Assembly: GCA_031383555.1 (NCBI GenBank)
Contig: JANMZR010000399.1
Location: forward strand, 1-12,696
DNA length: 12,696 nucleotides
Direction of reading: 5' to 3'
Source of the DNA: JANMZR01 sp031383555
GTDB taxonomy: Bacteria; Bacteroidota; Bacteroidia; Cytophagales; Spirosomataceae
Below the pieces are notes generated by a model. The model searched no databases. It was not told the origin of the DNA and saw only the letters and a list, made by a program, of their open reading frames with translations. Both the position numbers and the translations under genes were made by a program. Positions within the stretch are counted from its first letter, which is position 1, and the number at the start of each line of letters is the position of its first letter. This document shows, in pieces, positions 1-7,103 of the stretch.

Positions 1-186
1 TAATAATGGAAAAGGTAGTACATCATTTTTCAACAGTTCAAGTATAGTTTTATTATTGAGAAAGAAATAATATTCCTTTTTAGAGTTTTTATCTGTACAA
101 TGCAAATAATCTATTAAATACTCAATAAAATCAGGTAAATGACCCGAAGCGTTGCTATCGTATATTAATATTTTTTCAGTTACCAA
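1..186 (-). CDS. Probable glycosyltransferase, N-terminal fragment (runs off left edge)
   Basis: Seen: an open minus-strand frame of 62 codons enters from the left edge and reads MVTEKILIYDSNASGH near its start, followed by LPDFIEYLIDYL. A short beta strand (KILIYD), a small-residue/Gly-His turn (NASGH) and an amphipathic helix is how many Bacteroidota GT-B glycosyltransferases of polysaccharide loci begin (known family pattern, often with ASGHH). The start is inferred to be TTG at 186-184: an in-frame stop lies at 210-208, no ATG exists on this strand between 300 and 187, and the fragment has no internal Met. The gene follows the flippase on the same strand after 151 bp, which fits an assembly transferase of the same polysaccharide. 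Substrate and fold family cannot be set from 62 residues; another nucleotide-sugar-related protein is possible. Confidence 0.6.
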   Translation of the reverse strand, partial: MVTEKILIYDSNASGHLPDFIEYLIDYLHCTDKNSKKEYYFFLNNKTILELLKNDVLPFPLL

Positions 187-337
187 AATTTTTAATTTGT
201 TACCTAATTAGGCTTAATATGGATTTACTTTATTGTCTTAAACGAATTTTTTACACAAAAATTTGAGATTTACTTTACTTGATTTCGTTTATATTTTTAT
301 AGTTTTCGTCAATATGTTTATTTAAAAAAATCAATAG
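187..337. other. Intergenic spacer with small direct and inverted repeats
   Basis: This 151-bp AT-rich gap separates the flippase stop from the next minus-strand gene. Seen: the 11-mer GATTTACTTTA occurs at 222-232 and again at 267-277 (45 bp apart), and TAAACGAA at 239-246 is matched by its reverse complement TTCGTTTA at 284-291. I see no TAnnTTTG element on the minus strand and no hairpin plus T-run terminator, so whether the downstream gene has its own promoter is open. Confidence 0.45.
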
Positions 338-1690
338 TTAAAACAGTTTTTGCTTTTTAAAAATAATAATTAATGGAATAAAATAAAAAAACATGAATAT
401 GAACATTGTCATCCAAAATATACCCGATAATCCAAATTTATCTAAAAATAATATTTTTATGAAAATTGAAAGAGTAACAGCTAGTAAATAGAATAAACTA
501 GTTTTTTTTACAAAAATACTAGTTAGTCCTATATAGGAAATCAAACAATTCATATTCAAATAAAATATATAGGCACATAACGCAAATATCATTGAGCTTG
601 AAAGAACAATAGAATCGTTTATCCAAAATTTAATAATAATTTCAGCTCCAAAAAATAATATGCATGCTCCTAAAAATGAGGCAATTAAAACTAAAAAAAT
701 ATTTCTCGAAACATTTTTCTTTATCCAATTATATTCCTTTTTTGCTATTGCCTCATTAAATGCAGGTAAAAAGGCTGGAATAATAATTTGTACTGGAAGG
801 ATAAGGATATTTACTAATTTCGTTCCAATTGTGTAAATGGAAACCTCACTTAAACCTAGAGTCTTAGCAATAATTATAGAATCGGCACTTTGGAAAATTA
901 AATTTGTAATTTGTAATAAAAAAAAAGTTCCCCCGCCAACCAACAAACTTTTATAGTTTCTTAGTACTGCAAAATCAAATTTTGGAAAAAGGTTTGGTCT
1001 TAATATTAGAAATTGGTACGAAAAATTTAGAATCATAAAAATTGTATTTGTTCCGTAAATCCCTAAAATTAGAAGTGGAAGTGCCGATTTTAGCTTAATA
1101 AAGACAAAAACTAAAATAAAACCCACTAAAGTGCTTGCACTTAACCAAATTTGATTGATATATCCTTGTTGAAACCCATCCTGAATGCGTTGAACCAACC
1201 CGAAAGGAAATGATAGCACAAAACAGGTGAAGAAAAATAAAACCGAAAGTTTTGATTCATTACCATATTTTCCATCAGGAATATTAAAAAAACTATCCCA
1301 AGAGGTAATTGGAAAAATTATGAAAAAAATAATGAGTAAAATTCCTACAATGAATAATAATAAATAAAAAACGCCAGAAATGAGTTGTTTTAGTTCTGTT
1401 AATTTATTAGAAACTAATAGTGCGGGTATTTTATTTTGCACTCCCATGCCCATTCCCAAATCTGCAAAACTCATTAACCCAAGAAACGAAATAATTGTCA
1501 TCATTAACCCGTATCTTTCTTCCCCTAAATAGTTGAGCGTAAGGGGTACCATTACAATACCAGTTACAATTTGAATAATTCTAGTAATTCCAGAAGCTAA
1601 AGTTGTAAGACCAATTGCTTTTAACCTATTATCTTTTTTTAATTTAATAAATAGGTAATTAATTCTGTTTTTAATTTCATTATTTATCAC
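338..1690 (-). CDS. Wzx-like polysaccharide flippase (MOP/MATE superfamily)
   Basis: A 450-residue, almost wholly hydrophobic protein with roughly 12-14 membrane helices, the size and make-up of inner-membrane flippases that move undecaprenyl-linked repeat units to the periplasm. Family-type motifs are visible near the N-terminus: NYLGEERYGLMM (53-64) in the first loop and FADLGMGMGVQNKI (75-88), both typical of Bacteroidota Wzx/oligosaccharide exporters. The start is GTG at 1690-1688, overlapping the TGA of the upstream dehydrogenase (GTGA). An in-frame stop at 1696-1694 excludes a longer form, and the first internal Met (47) would delete the first helix, so GTG is well supported. The overlap implies translational coupling and one operon with the dehydrogenase. 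The sugar specificity of such flippases cannot be read from sequence. Confidence 0.9.
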   Translation of the reverse strand: MINNEIKNRINYLFIKLKKDNRLKAIGLTTLASGITRIIQIVTGIVMVPLTLNYLGEERYGLMMTIISFLGLMSFADLGMGMGVQNKIPALLVSNKLTELKQLISGVFYLLLFIVGILLIIFFIIFPITSWDSFFNIPDGKYGNESKLSVLFFFTCFVLSFPFGLVQRIQDGFQQGYINQIWLSASTLVGFILVFVFIKLKSALPLLILGIYGTNTIFMILNFSYQFLILRPNLFPKFDFAVLRNYKSLLVGGGTFFLLQITNLIFQSADSIIIAKTLGLSEVSIYTIGTKLVNILILPVQIIIPAFLPAFNEAIAKKEYNWIKKNVSRNIFLVLIASFLGACILFFGAEIIIKFWINDSIVLSSSMIFALCAYIFYLNMNCLISYIGLTSIFVKKTSLFYLLAVTLSIFIKILFLDKFGLSGIFWMTMFIFMFFYFIPLIIIFKKQKLF

Positions 1691-2955
1691 AATCTAGCAT
1701 CAACTTTAGAAATATCTACTATAGATTTTATATCAAAGAATATGGCTTCTTTTTTATTTATTATTTTTGTAAGAAATGGTAAAAATAATTCATGTGCAAC
1801 CGCTAATACCAAAGCACCATATCCAGTACCAATTTCATCAATCATTTCAATCCCGTATTCCTCCTTCACTTCTTCTTTATTGGCCCAAGGGTCAAAAACA
1901 TCTACTCCAAGCCCAAATTGCCTTAATTCTTCATAGATATCAACCACTCTAGTATTTCTTATGTCAGGGCAATTTTCTTTAAAAGTTACACCTAAAATGA
2001 GGGCTTTTGAACCTTTAATTTGTATGCCTTTGGCAATCATTAATTTAATTACTTTATTGGCTACGAATATGCCCATATTGTCGTTTACACGCCTTCCTGC
2101 ACCAATAACTGCTGGAAAATAACCAAGACTTTCAGCTTTATGAATCATATAATAAGGGTCAACCCCTATGCAATGCCCGCCTACTAGTCCTGGCTTAAAT
2201 TTCAGAAAATTCCATTTGGTACCAGCCGCTTCCAAAACTTCAGTAGTATCTATTCCCATTCGGTCGAAAATAAGTGCTAGTTCATTTACAAATGAAATAT
2301 TCACGTCTCGTTGGCAGTTTTCTATAAGTTTAGCAGCCTCCGCAACTTTTATAGAAGGTGCTTTATAAGTGCCCGCTTCAATAATTGTGTTATACAATTG
2401 GTCAACAAAATCTCCAATTTCAGGTGTAGACCCTGACGTAATTTTTAAAATTTTGGTAAGAGTATTAATTTTATCCCCCGGATTTATCCTCTCAGGCGAG
2501 TACCCACAATAAAAATCCTTATTAAATTTTAAGCCTGATTCTTTTTCTAAAACGGGTACACAATCTTCTTCGGTGCAACCTGGGTACACTGTTGATTCGT
2601 AGATAACTATATCGCCCTTTTTCAAAACCTTTCCAACAGTTTTACTGGCTGATAATAAAGGGGTTAGGTCAGGTTTTTTGAATTTATCAATTGGTGTTGG
2701 TACGGTAACAATATAAATGTTGTAGGCCTTTAGTTTTTCAAATTCATTTGTAAAACTAAGGTTTGAAGCACTACTAAGCTCTACTTCTGAGATTTCTTGC
2801 GTACGATCGTGACCTTTGTCTAGCTCTGAAATTCTTTGGGTGTTTATATCAAAGCCAACTACAGGATATTTCTTGCTAAACTCAACAGCCAGCGGAAGCC
2901 CCACGTATCCCAATCCAATAATAGCAATATTTATTTTTTTTGTGTCGAAAGTCAT
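1687..2955 (-). CDS. tviB: UDP-N-acetylhexosamine 6-dehydrogenase (TviB/WbpO type nucleotide-sugar dehydrogenase)
   Basis: A 422-residue cytoplasmic enzyme that oxidises C6 of a UDP-HexNAc to the uronic acid using two NAD+. Seen: Rossmann loop GLGYVGLP (14-21), the ESTVYPGCTEE segment (120-130), YSPERINPG (152-160), the catalytic Lys segment AEAAKLIEN (K209), and the catalytic Cys in GGHCIGVDPYYM (C262). The C-terminal UDP-binding domain has TFKENCPDIRNTRVVD (324-339). The run QRDVNISFVNELALIFDRMG and GTKWNFLKFKPGLVGG match the TviB/VipA/WbpO branch rather than UDP-glucose dehydrogenases. Substrate could be UDP-GlcNAc or UDP-GalNAc; the nearby 2-epimerase leaves UDP-ManNAc also conceivable. 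Length is complete for the family. It is first in the operon with the flippase, and a TAnnTTTG element lies about 43 bp upstream of its ATG. Confidence 0.93.
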   Translation of the reverse strand: MTFDTKKINIAIIGLGYVGLPLAVEFSKKYPVVGFDINTQRISELDKGHDRTQEISEVELSSASNLSFTNEFEKLKAYNIYIVTVPTPIDKFKKPDLTPLLSASKTVGKVLKKGDIVIYESTVYPGCTEEDCVPVLEKESGLKFNKDFYCGYSPERINPGDKINTLTKILKITSGSTPEIGDFVDQLYNTIIEAGTYKAPSIKVAEAAKLIENCQRDVNISFVNELALIFDRMGIDTTEVLEAAGTKWNFLKFKPGLVGGHCIGVDPYYMIHKAESLGYFPAVIGAGRRVNDNMGIFVANKVIKLMIAKGIQIKGSKALILGVTFKENCPDIRNTRVVDIYEELRQFGLGVDVFDPWANKEEVKEEYGIEMIDEIGTGYGALVLAVAHELFLPFLTKIINKKEAIFFDIKSIVDISKVDARL

Positions 2956-2997
2956 TTAATATTAACAATTATTACTTTTAATGCAACAATTTAACCG

Positions 2998-3005
2998 CAA
3001 ATGTA
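2998..3005 (-). promoter_or_regulatory. Putative -7 element for the tviB-wzx operon
   Basis: On the minus strand the sequence reads TACATTTG, an exact match to the Bacteroidota consensus TAnnTTTG, ending 42 bp before the dehydrogenase ATG. No TTG is found at the usual 17-23 bp upstream, so only half of the bipartite promoter is visible. Confidence 0.4.
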
Positions 3006-3034
3006 AAGATTTTTGCCTTGATTTTTGAGAAATT

Positions 3035-3065
3035 TTGGTCAAATAAATAAACAAACTTACTTTTG
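3035..3065 (+). promoter_or_regulatory. Bacteroidota-type promoter for the nucleotidyltransferase-like gene
   Basis: TTG at 3035-3037 and TACTTTTG at 3058-3065, separated by 20 bp, match the bipartite -33 TTG / -7 TAnnTTTG promoter of this phylum. The element ends 31 bp before the ATG at 3097, giving a leader of about 25 nt. The promoter lies back-to-back with the one serving the dehydrogenase operon. Confidence 0.6.
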
Positions 3066-3096
3066 AAGGCAAGTTTTTTAAAATATAAATCGCTAA

Positions 3097-4320
3097 ATGA
3101 GTTTAATAAAGGAAAATATTGAATTGGAATTTTTAATTGAGGCCACTAATCAAAGTTTATTGGATAGGCCTAAAAAGGAATCAATTGAACTAAATTATTT
3201 AAATATAATTAATTGGGAAAAAGCAACAGATCTTGCTGAAAAACATGGACTTTTACCTATGGTTTTTAATTTTACCAGCCAATTAAAAATTGAAAGCAAA
3301 ATTGTTAAAAGGTTTGAAAAAAATGCTAGAGAAAACACTATAAATAATTTATTTACATCAAAAGCCTATAATTATACCATAGATTTATTTATAAAAAATC
3401 AAATTGAAGTTTTACCATGTAAAGGTCATTTATTCCTTTCTGAGCTTTATAATGGAAAGCAATTAAGGGAAATTGCTGATTTAGATATTTTAGTAAAACC
3501 TGAGGATGCGTCCAAAGCTTTGGGAATACTTACAGCCGATAATTACATCTTTTATGATGTGAATAAAGAAACCAAATTAACTACAGACGAGCTTATAAAC
3601 TTAATTCCCAATGTAATTGGAATGAATGAAACCACATTGCTAAAAAATATTAATGGGAATAATGCTTTTATCGACTTTCATTGGGGCTTTCATTATGGTT
3701 TTTTGCCGTATAAAATTGATTTGAATTGGCTTTTTGAAAACAAAAGAACGATTTTTATCAATAATTTTCCTAGTCCTTGTCCATCCAATGAAGCCATGTT
3801 TACGATGCTAATCATCCATCATGCAGGGACAGACATCTGGATGAAACTAAAATACATGGCTGACCTCCTGGCTTTTATGGAAACTAAAGGAAAGGAGATT
3901 AATTGGCCAAAAATGTTAGAAAAATTAGCTGAAATGAATCTGAAAAGGCCAAGTTTAGTCGGCTTTTTTCTTTTGAAACATTATTTTGATTACCAAATTC
4001 CGAAGGAAATTGAATCAGAATTTGATGCTGAAAAAATAAACCATAAATTAATATTGCCCATTATTGATTATTGGGAAAACTGTTACAATATTCTTTCACT
4101 CAAGGGTCGCTTGAAATATGAAAAAATTCTTTGGAGTATTCAGGATGTGGGTTTTAGTCGCTGGAAATACTTTAAGGAAATGTTTAAAATGTATTTGATT
4201 CCCAACCCGATTGAAAGCAAAAGATTAGTTACCTTTCCAGATAATTATTATTTTTTGAATGGGCTGTCTAAAGTTGTTACGTACTTATATAAACGAGGGT
4301 TTGGGAAAGTGATTCGTTGA
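3097..4320 (+). CDS. Nucleotidyltransferase-fold protein of the PF14907 (NTP_transf_5) type, function unknown
   Basis: A 407-residue soluble protein without signal peptide. The middle carries a nucleotidyltransferase-like core: LPCKGHLF (106-113, with the KG of the family), REIADLDILV (124-133) with the metal-type acidic pair D128 and D130, and IDFHWGF (192-198) supplying D193 and H195 on a later strand. This KG...R..D.D..V...D.HW order is the pattern I associate with the uncharacterised nucleotidyltransferase family PF14907. The C-terminal half has several aromatic-rich helices and no recognised domain. Members often occur in polysaccharide or peptide-modification loci, but no reaction is established to my knowledge. 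It is transcribed divergently from the tviB operon from its own promoter and ends convergently against the 2-epimerase gene. The transferred group and acceptor are unknown, and a catalytically inactive role cannot be excluded. Confidence 0.75.
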   Translation: MSLIKENIELEFLIEATNQSLLDRPKKESIELNYLNIINWEKATDLAEKHGLLPMVFNFTSQLKIESKIVKRFEKNARENTINNLFTSKAYNYTIDLFIKNQIEVLPCKGHLFLSELYNGKQLREIADLDILVKPEDASKALGILTADNYIFYDVNKETKLTTDELINLIPNVIGMNETTLLKNINGNNAFIDFHWGFHYGFLPYKIDLNWLFENKRTIFINNFPSPCPSNEAMFTMLIIHHAGTDIWMKLKYMADLLAFMETKGKEINWPKMLEKLAEMNLKRPSLVGFFLLKHYFDYQIPKEIESEFDAEKINHKLILPIIDYWENCYNILSLKGRLKYEKILWSIQDVGFSRWKYFKEMFKMYLIPNPIESKRLVTFPDNYYFLNGLSKVVTYLYKRGFGKVIR

Positions 4321-4327
4321 GAGCTCC

Positions 4328-4353
4328 TTAAATCCCACGATGAGGGACTTTAA
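4328..4353. terminator. Possible bidirectional terminator hairpin between convergent genes
   Basis: TTAAATCCC (4328-4336) pairs with GGGACTTTAA (4344-4353) if C4348 is bulged: nine base pairs around a 7-base loop. It sits in the 62-bp gap between two convergent stop codons, the expected place for a shared terminator. No clean T-run follows on either strand, so the call is weak. Confidence 0.3.
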
Positions 4354-4382
4354 ACAATAATAAGATTTTTCTATCGTCTAGA

Positions 4383-5468
4383 TTACAAATCGGAGAGATG
4401 TTCCACAATTCTCACAGCAGCCTTTCCATCCCAAAGCTCAGGAATGCCACCTTTTTTCCAATTTCCAGAAAAAAGTTTATCAAGTGCTGGTTTTATGTTT
4501 TTCGGATTGGTGCCAATAAGTTCGTTGCTGCCTATTGTAATGGTTTCTAGGCGCTCTGTATTGTCTCTAAGTGTAAGGCAAGGAACATTTAAAACTGTGG
4601 TTTCTTCCGTTATTCCTCCCGAATCAGTGATTACAGCTTTTGCATATTTTACCAAATAATTGAATTCCAAATAGCCCATAGGCTCAGAAAAAATGAGATT
4701 TTTGGCAGAAATCCCCAAGTTTTCTACATTCTTTTGTGTGCGTGGGTGAACAGGAAAAATAATAGGCAGTCCGTTTGAATTATCAATAATTTCATTCAAA
4801 AGCTCTTTTAATTTTGTCACCCCATCCACATTGGCTGGCCGGTGAAGGGTAAGTACGAAATAATTTTTCTCTGCTAAATTATTTTCATCAAATAGTGTTG
4901 GCTTTTTTAAATTTGGCAAGTTTTTCAGTAATGTATCAATCATTGTATTGCCAACGAAAATTATTTTATTTTCCGATACGCCAGAGATTCTGAGGTTTGA
5001 GCTAGCAACTTCTGAAGTTGTATAAAAATAATCAGTAATAGCGTCTGTTACTAATCTATTGATTTCCTCTGGCATGCTCACATCGCCTGATCGTATGCCC
5101 GCCTCTACATGCGCAACTTTCATATTGGCTTTTTTGGCGACTATTGCACAAGCCATTGTTGAAGTAACATCTCCAACTACCAAACATAAATCGGATTGTT
5201 TTTCGGCCAAAAGTTTTTCATAACCAATCATAATGGCAGCAGTTTGCTCTGCCTGGCTTCCACCACCAGCCCCTAAATTGATATCGGGAGCAGGAATTCC
5301 CAATTCCTCAAAAAAAGAACCTGACATCTTTTTGTCATAATGTTGACCAGTATGTATAAGTCTGTATTTCAGCGAACTACTTAGTTCTTGAGATTTTTTA
5401 ATAGCCTCAATAATTGGGGCAATTTTCATGAAATTTGGACGTGCGCCTGCAATAATGTCGATTAGCAA
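4383..5468 (-). CDS. wecB: UDP-N-acetylglucosamine 2-epimerase, non-hydrolysing
   Basis: A 361-residue cytoplasmic GT-B-fold enzyme interconverting UDP-GlcNAc and UDP-ManNAc. Seen: GARPNFMK (8-15) holding R10 and K15, HTGQHYD (39-45), VVGDV (97-101, D100), HVEAGIRS (120-127, E122), PEEINR (133-138, E134), TLHRP (207-211), HPRT (241-244) and TDSGGITEET (281-290), matching the UDP-binding and catalytic positions of WecB-type epimerases. The start is TTG at 5468-5466: an in-frame stop lies at 5492-5490 with no ATG between, and the first internal Met (14) would remove R10. Length is normal. It supplies the polysaccharide genes on its left, although the convergent PF14907 gene separates it from the tviB operon. 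A TAnnTTTG element lies about 55 bp upstream; read-through from the spmAB gene 100 bp upstream is also possible. Confidence 0.92.
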   Translation of the reverse strand: MLIDIIAGARPNFMKIAPIIEAIKKSQELSSSLKYRLIHTGQHYDKKMSGSFFEELGIPAPDINLGAGGGSQAEQTAAIMIGYEKLLAEKQSDLCLVVGDVTSTMACAIVAKKANMKVAHVEAGIRSGDVSMPEEINRLVTDAITDYFYTTSEVASSNLRISGVSENKIIFVGNTMIDTLLKNLPNLKKPTLFDENNLAEKNYFVLTLHRPANVDGVTKLKELLNEIIDNSNGLPIIFPVHPRTQKNVENLGISAKNLIFSEPMGYLEFNYLVKYAKAVITDSGGITEETTVLNVPCLTLRDNTERLETITIGSNELIGTNPKNIKPALDKLFSGNWKKGGIPELWDGKAAVRIVEHLSDL

Positions 5469-5522
5469 TGTATTTTTTGAGGAGTTTTGTTACTAGAAAA
5501 AAAATTATTGTTTGTTTTTTTA

Positions 5523-5530
5523 CAAATTTA
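5523..5530 (-). promoter_or_regulatory. Putative -7 element for wecB
   Basis: The minus strand reads TAAATTTG, an exact TAnnTTTG match, 54 bp before the TTG start of the epimerase and inside the 100-bp gap after the SpmAB stop. No TTG is present at standard -33 spacing, so support is partial. Confidence 0.4.
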
Positions 5531-5568
5531 ACAACTAATTTTTTGCCTTTAAGTTTATGGCAATAAAA

Positions 5569-6804
5569 TCAATAAAAAAACAAATAACTCACCAAAATGG
5601 CCGTCACAATCCCTGCTAAATCGGCTAAAAGGCCTGCCCAGAGCGTATAGCGGGTGTTTTTAATATTTACCGAGCCAAAATAAAGTGCCAATACATATAA
5701 AATTGTATCGGCTGAGCCTTGAAAAACACAGGCTAAACGACCAGCAAAGGAGTCGGCTCCGAAGGTTTTCATGGTGTCAATCATCATGGCTCGGGAGCCG
5801 CCGCCGCTTAATGGGTGCATTAAAGCAGTTGGTAATGCATCAGTAAAGGCTGTATTTAAACCCATATTTTCAAAAATAAACTTCATGCCATCAACTATAT
5901 AAGTTAATACACCTGAATTACGCAAAGCACTGATGGCCAATAGCATACCAACCAAATAAGGGATAATTTTCACCGAAGTTTCAAAGCCTCCTTTTGCACC
6001 CTCAATAAAGCTGCCAAACACATCAACTTTTTTCAAATAACCCCCAATTAGAAATGATATGATAATTGAAAACAACAGGAAATTGCTAAAAACAGTCGAT
6101 TGAATTTGAAGTTGGTCTTTTGGTAACGATGAAAAATACCAAAGTAATAATACAATTCCCAAGGTAATTCCACCCAACCATTTTAATATAGTTACATCAA
6201 AAAGATTGATTTTCTGCTTGATAGCCACAAAAATAAGCCCTGTCACTGTGGCCACATAAGTAGCTATTAAACAGGGTATAAATACATCGGAGGCATCGGC
6301 AGCACCATAAATCGACCGTTGGGCCATAATGCTCAAGGGTATCAGAACTGGGCCTGCACTGTGCAGCACCATAAACATTATTTGTGCGTTGGAAGCTGTT
6401 TCTTTATCAGGATTTAATTCTTGCAAACTTTGCATCGCTTTCAAACCAAATGGTGTTGCGGCATTGTCTAGTCCTAACATATTTGAGCTGAAATTCATTA
6501 TCATCTGACCATTTGCTGGATGATTTTTAGGAATGTCTGGAAATAATTTTGCAAAAAAAGGGCCAGTTAATCTAGCTAAAAATCGAGTAGCACCTGCTTT
6601 TTCACCAATATTCAAAAGGCCCATAAAAAAGGTCATTACGCCAGCTAATGGTAAGGCTATTTTCATAACAGCCATTTCGGCTGAGTCAAACATTCCATCC
6701 ATAATGAGTTTAAATATTTCAGTATCTCCTAAAAAAATCAGTTTAAAAAGCGCTACAACAAAGGCCAATACAAAAAATACAATCCAGAGATAATTGAGTG
6801 CCAT
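5569..6804 (-). CDS. SpmA-SpmB fusion, nucleoside-recognition (Gate) domain membrane protein
   Basis: A 411-residue polytopic inner-membrane protein joining two proteins that are separate in Bacillus. Residues about 1-200 correspond to SpmA, with NFSSNMLGLDNAATPFGLKAM-type sequence at 104-124 (key residues N108, G111, N114, P118). Residues about 235-411 correspond to SpmB, with HPLSGGGSRAMMIDTM (330-345) and SADTILYVLALYFGSV (364-379). Both halves carry the nucleoside-recognition/Gate domain shared with transporter-like proteins. In Bacillus, SpmA and SpmB are linked to spore core dehydration; this organism shows no sign of sporulation, so the role here is unknown and a transport function is only inference. 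A hydrophobic segment at about 207-225 links the halves. The ATG at 6804 begins a plausible membrane segment. It is followed after 100 bp by wecB on the same strand. Confidence 0.9.
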   Translation of the reverse strand: MALNYLWIVFFVLAFVVALFKLIFLGDTEIFKLIMDGMFDSAEMAVMKIALPLAGVMTFFMGLLNIGEKAGATRFLARLTGPFFAKLFPDIPKNHPANGQMIMNFSSNMLGLDNAATPFGLKAMQSLQELNPDKETASNAQIMFMVLHSAGPVLIPLSIMAQRSIYGAADASDVFIPCLIATYVATVTGLIFVAIKQKINLFDVTILKWLGGITLGIVLLLWYFSSLPKDQLQIQSTVFSNFLLFSIIISFLIGGYLKKVDVFGSFIEGAKGGFETSVKIIPYLVGMLLAISALRNSGVLTYIVDGMKFIFENMGLNTAFTDALPTALMHPLSGGGSRAMMIDTMKTFGADSFAGRLACVFQGSADTILYVLALYFGSVNIKNTRYTLWAGLLADLAGIVTAILVSYLFFY

Positions 6805-7103
6805 CAGATTTGGGTTTAGTAAACAAAAGTCGTAAATAAAAAGGATTCTTTAAAATTCCATAGAACCAAAAATCATTTTAAATAGTATAATCAAATAAAA
6901 TAATCCAATTTAAGACCTGCTTACATGTTGGATAGAATTCAAAGAGACCCAACTGCACATGGTTTATGCCAAAAGGCAAAACAAAATTGCGAAATGTTTA
7001 TATTACTAATTTCAATATCATCATATGGCTGATTAGAGAAATAGTTTCTCCAATTAGTTAAAATTTATTATGATTTTGTAAATTGAGTTATAAATATGGA
7101 TTT
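6805..7103. other. Divergent intergenic region between spmAB and the M15D lipoprotein gene
   Basis: About 300 bp with no convincing gene. For the minus strand, a near-consensus promoter is visible: TTG (complement of 6892-6894), 17 bp, then GATTTTTG (complement of 6867-6874), one base off TAnnTTTG, giving a leader of about 55 nt for spmAB. For the plus strand the best -7-like match is TGATTTTG at 7071-7078, also one base off and without a TTG at the right spacing. A palindrome lies at 7032-7054 and a small TGCC-AAAA-GGCA hairpin at 6967-6978. A 35-codon ORF at 6925-7032 has no supporting features. Confidence 0.4.
7032..7054. repeat. Palindrome upstream of the M15D lipoprotein gene, possible operator
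   Basis: GAGAAA (7036-7041) and TTTCTC (7045-7050) form a perfect inverted repeat around TAG. The flanks ATT (7032-7034) and AAT (7052-7054) extend the symmetry with one mismatched pair between. It ends 49 bp before the preferred ATG and 16 bp before the weak -7-like element, where a regulator could act. A small RNA hairpin is the alternative. Confidence 0.35.

Noticed and set aside
6927..6953. GTTGG / CCAAC pairing that could suggest an RNA leader or riboswitch
   Set aside because: Only five base pairs around a 17-base loop, with no known riboswitch motif and no T-run; not distinguishable from chance.
6925..7032. 35-codon plus-strand ORF in the spmAB/M15D intergenic region
   Set aside because: It has an ATG and a stop but no promoter element, no recognisable protein features, and a length common by chance in AT-rich DNA; it ends within the palindrome.
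7083..7103. TTG start giving a 7-residue longer M15D protein
   Set aside because: ATG at 7104 directly precedes a standard lipoprotein signal peptide; the extension MSYKYGF adds nothing to it.
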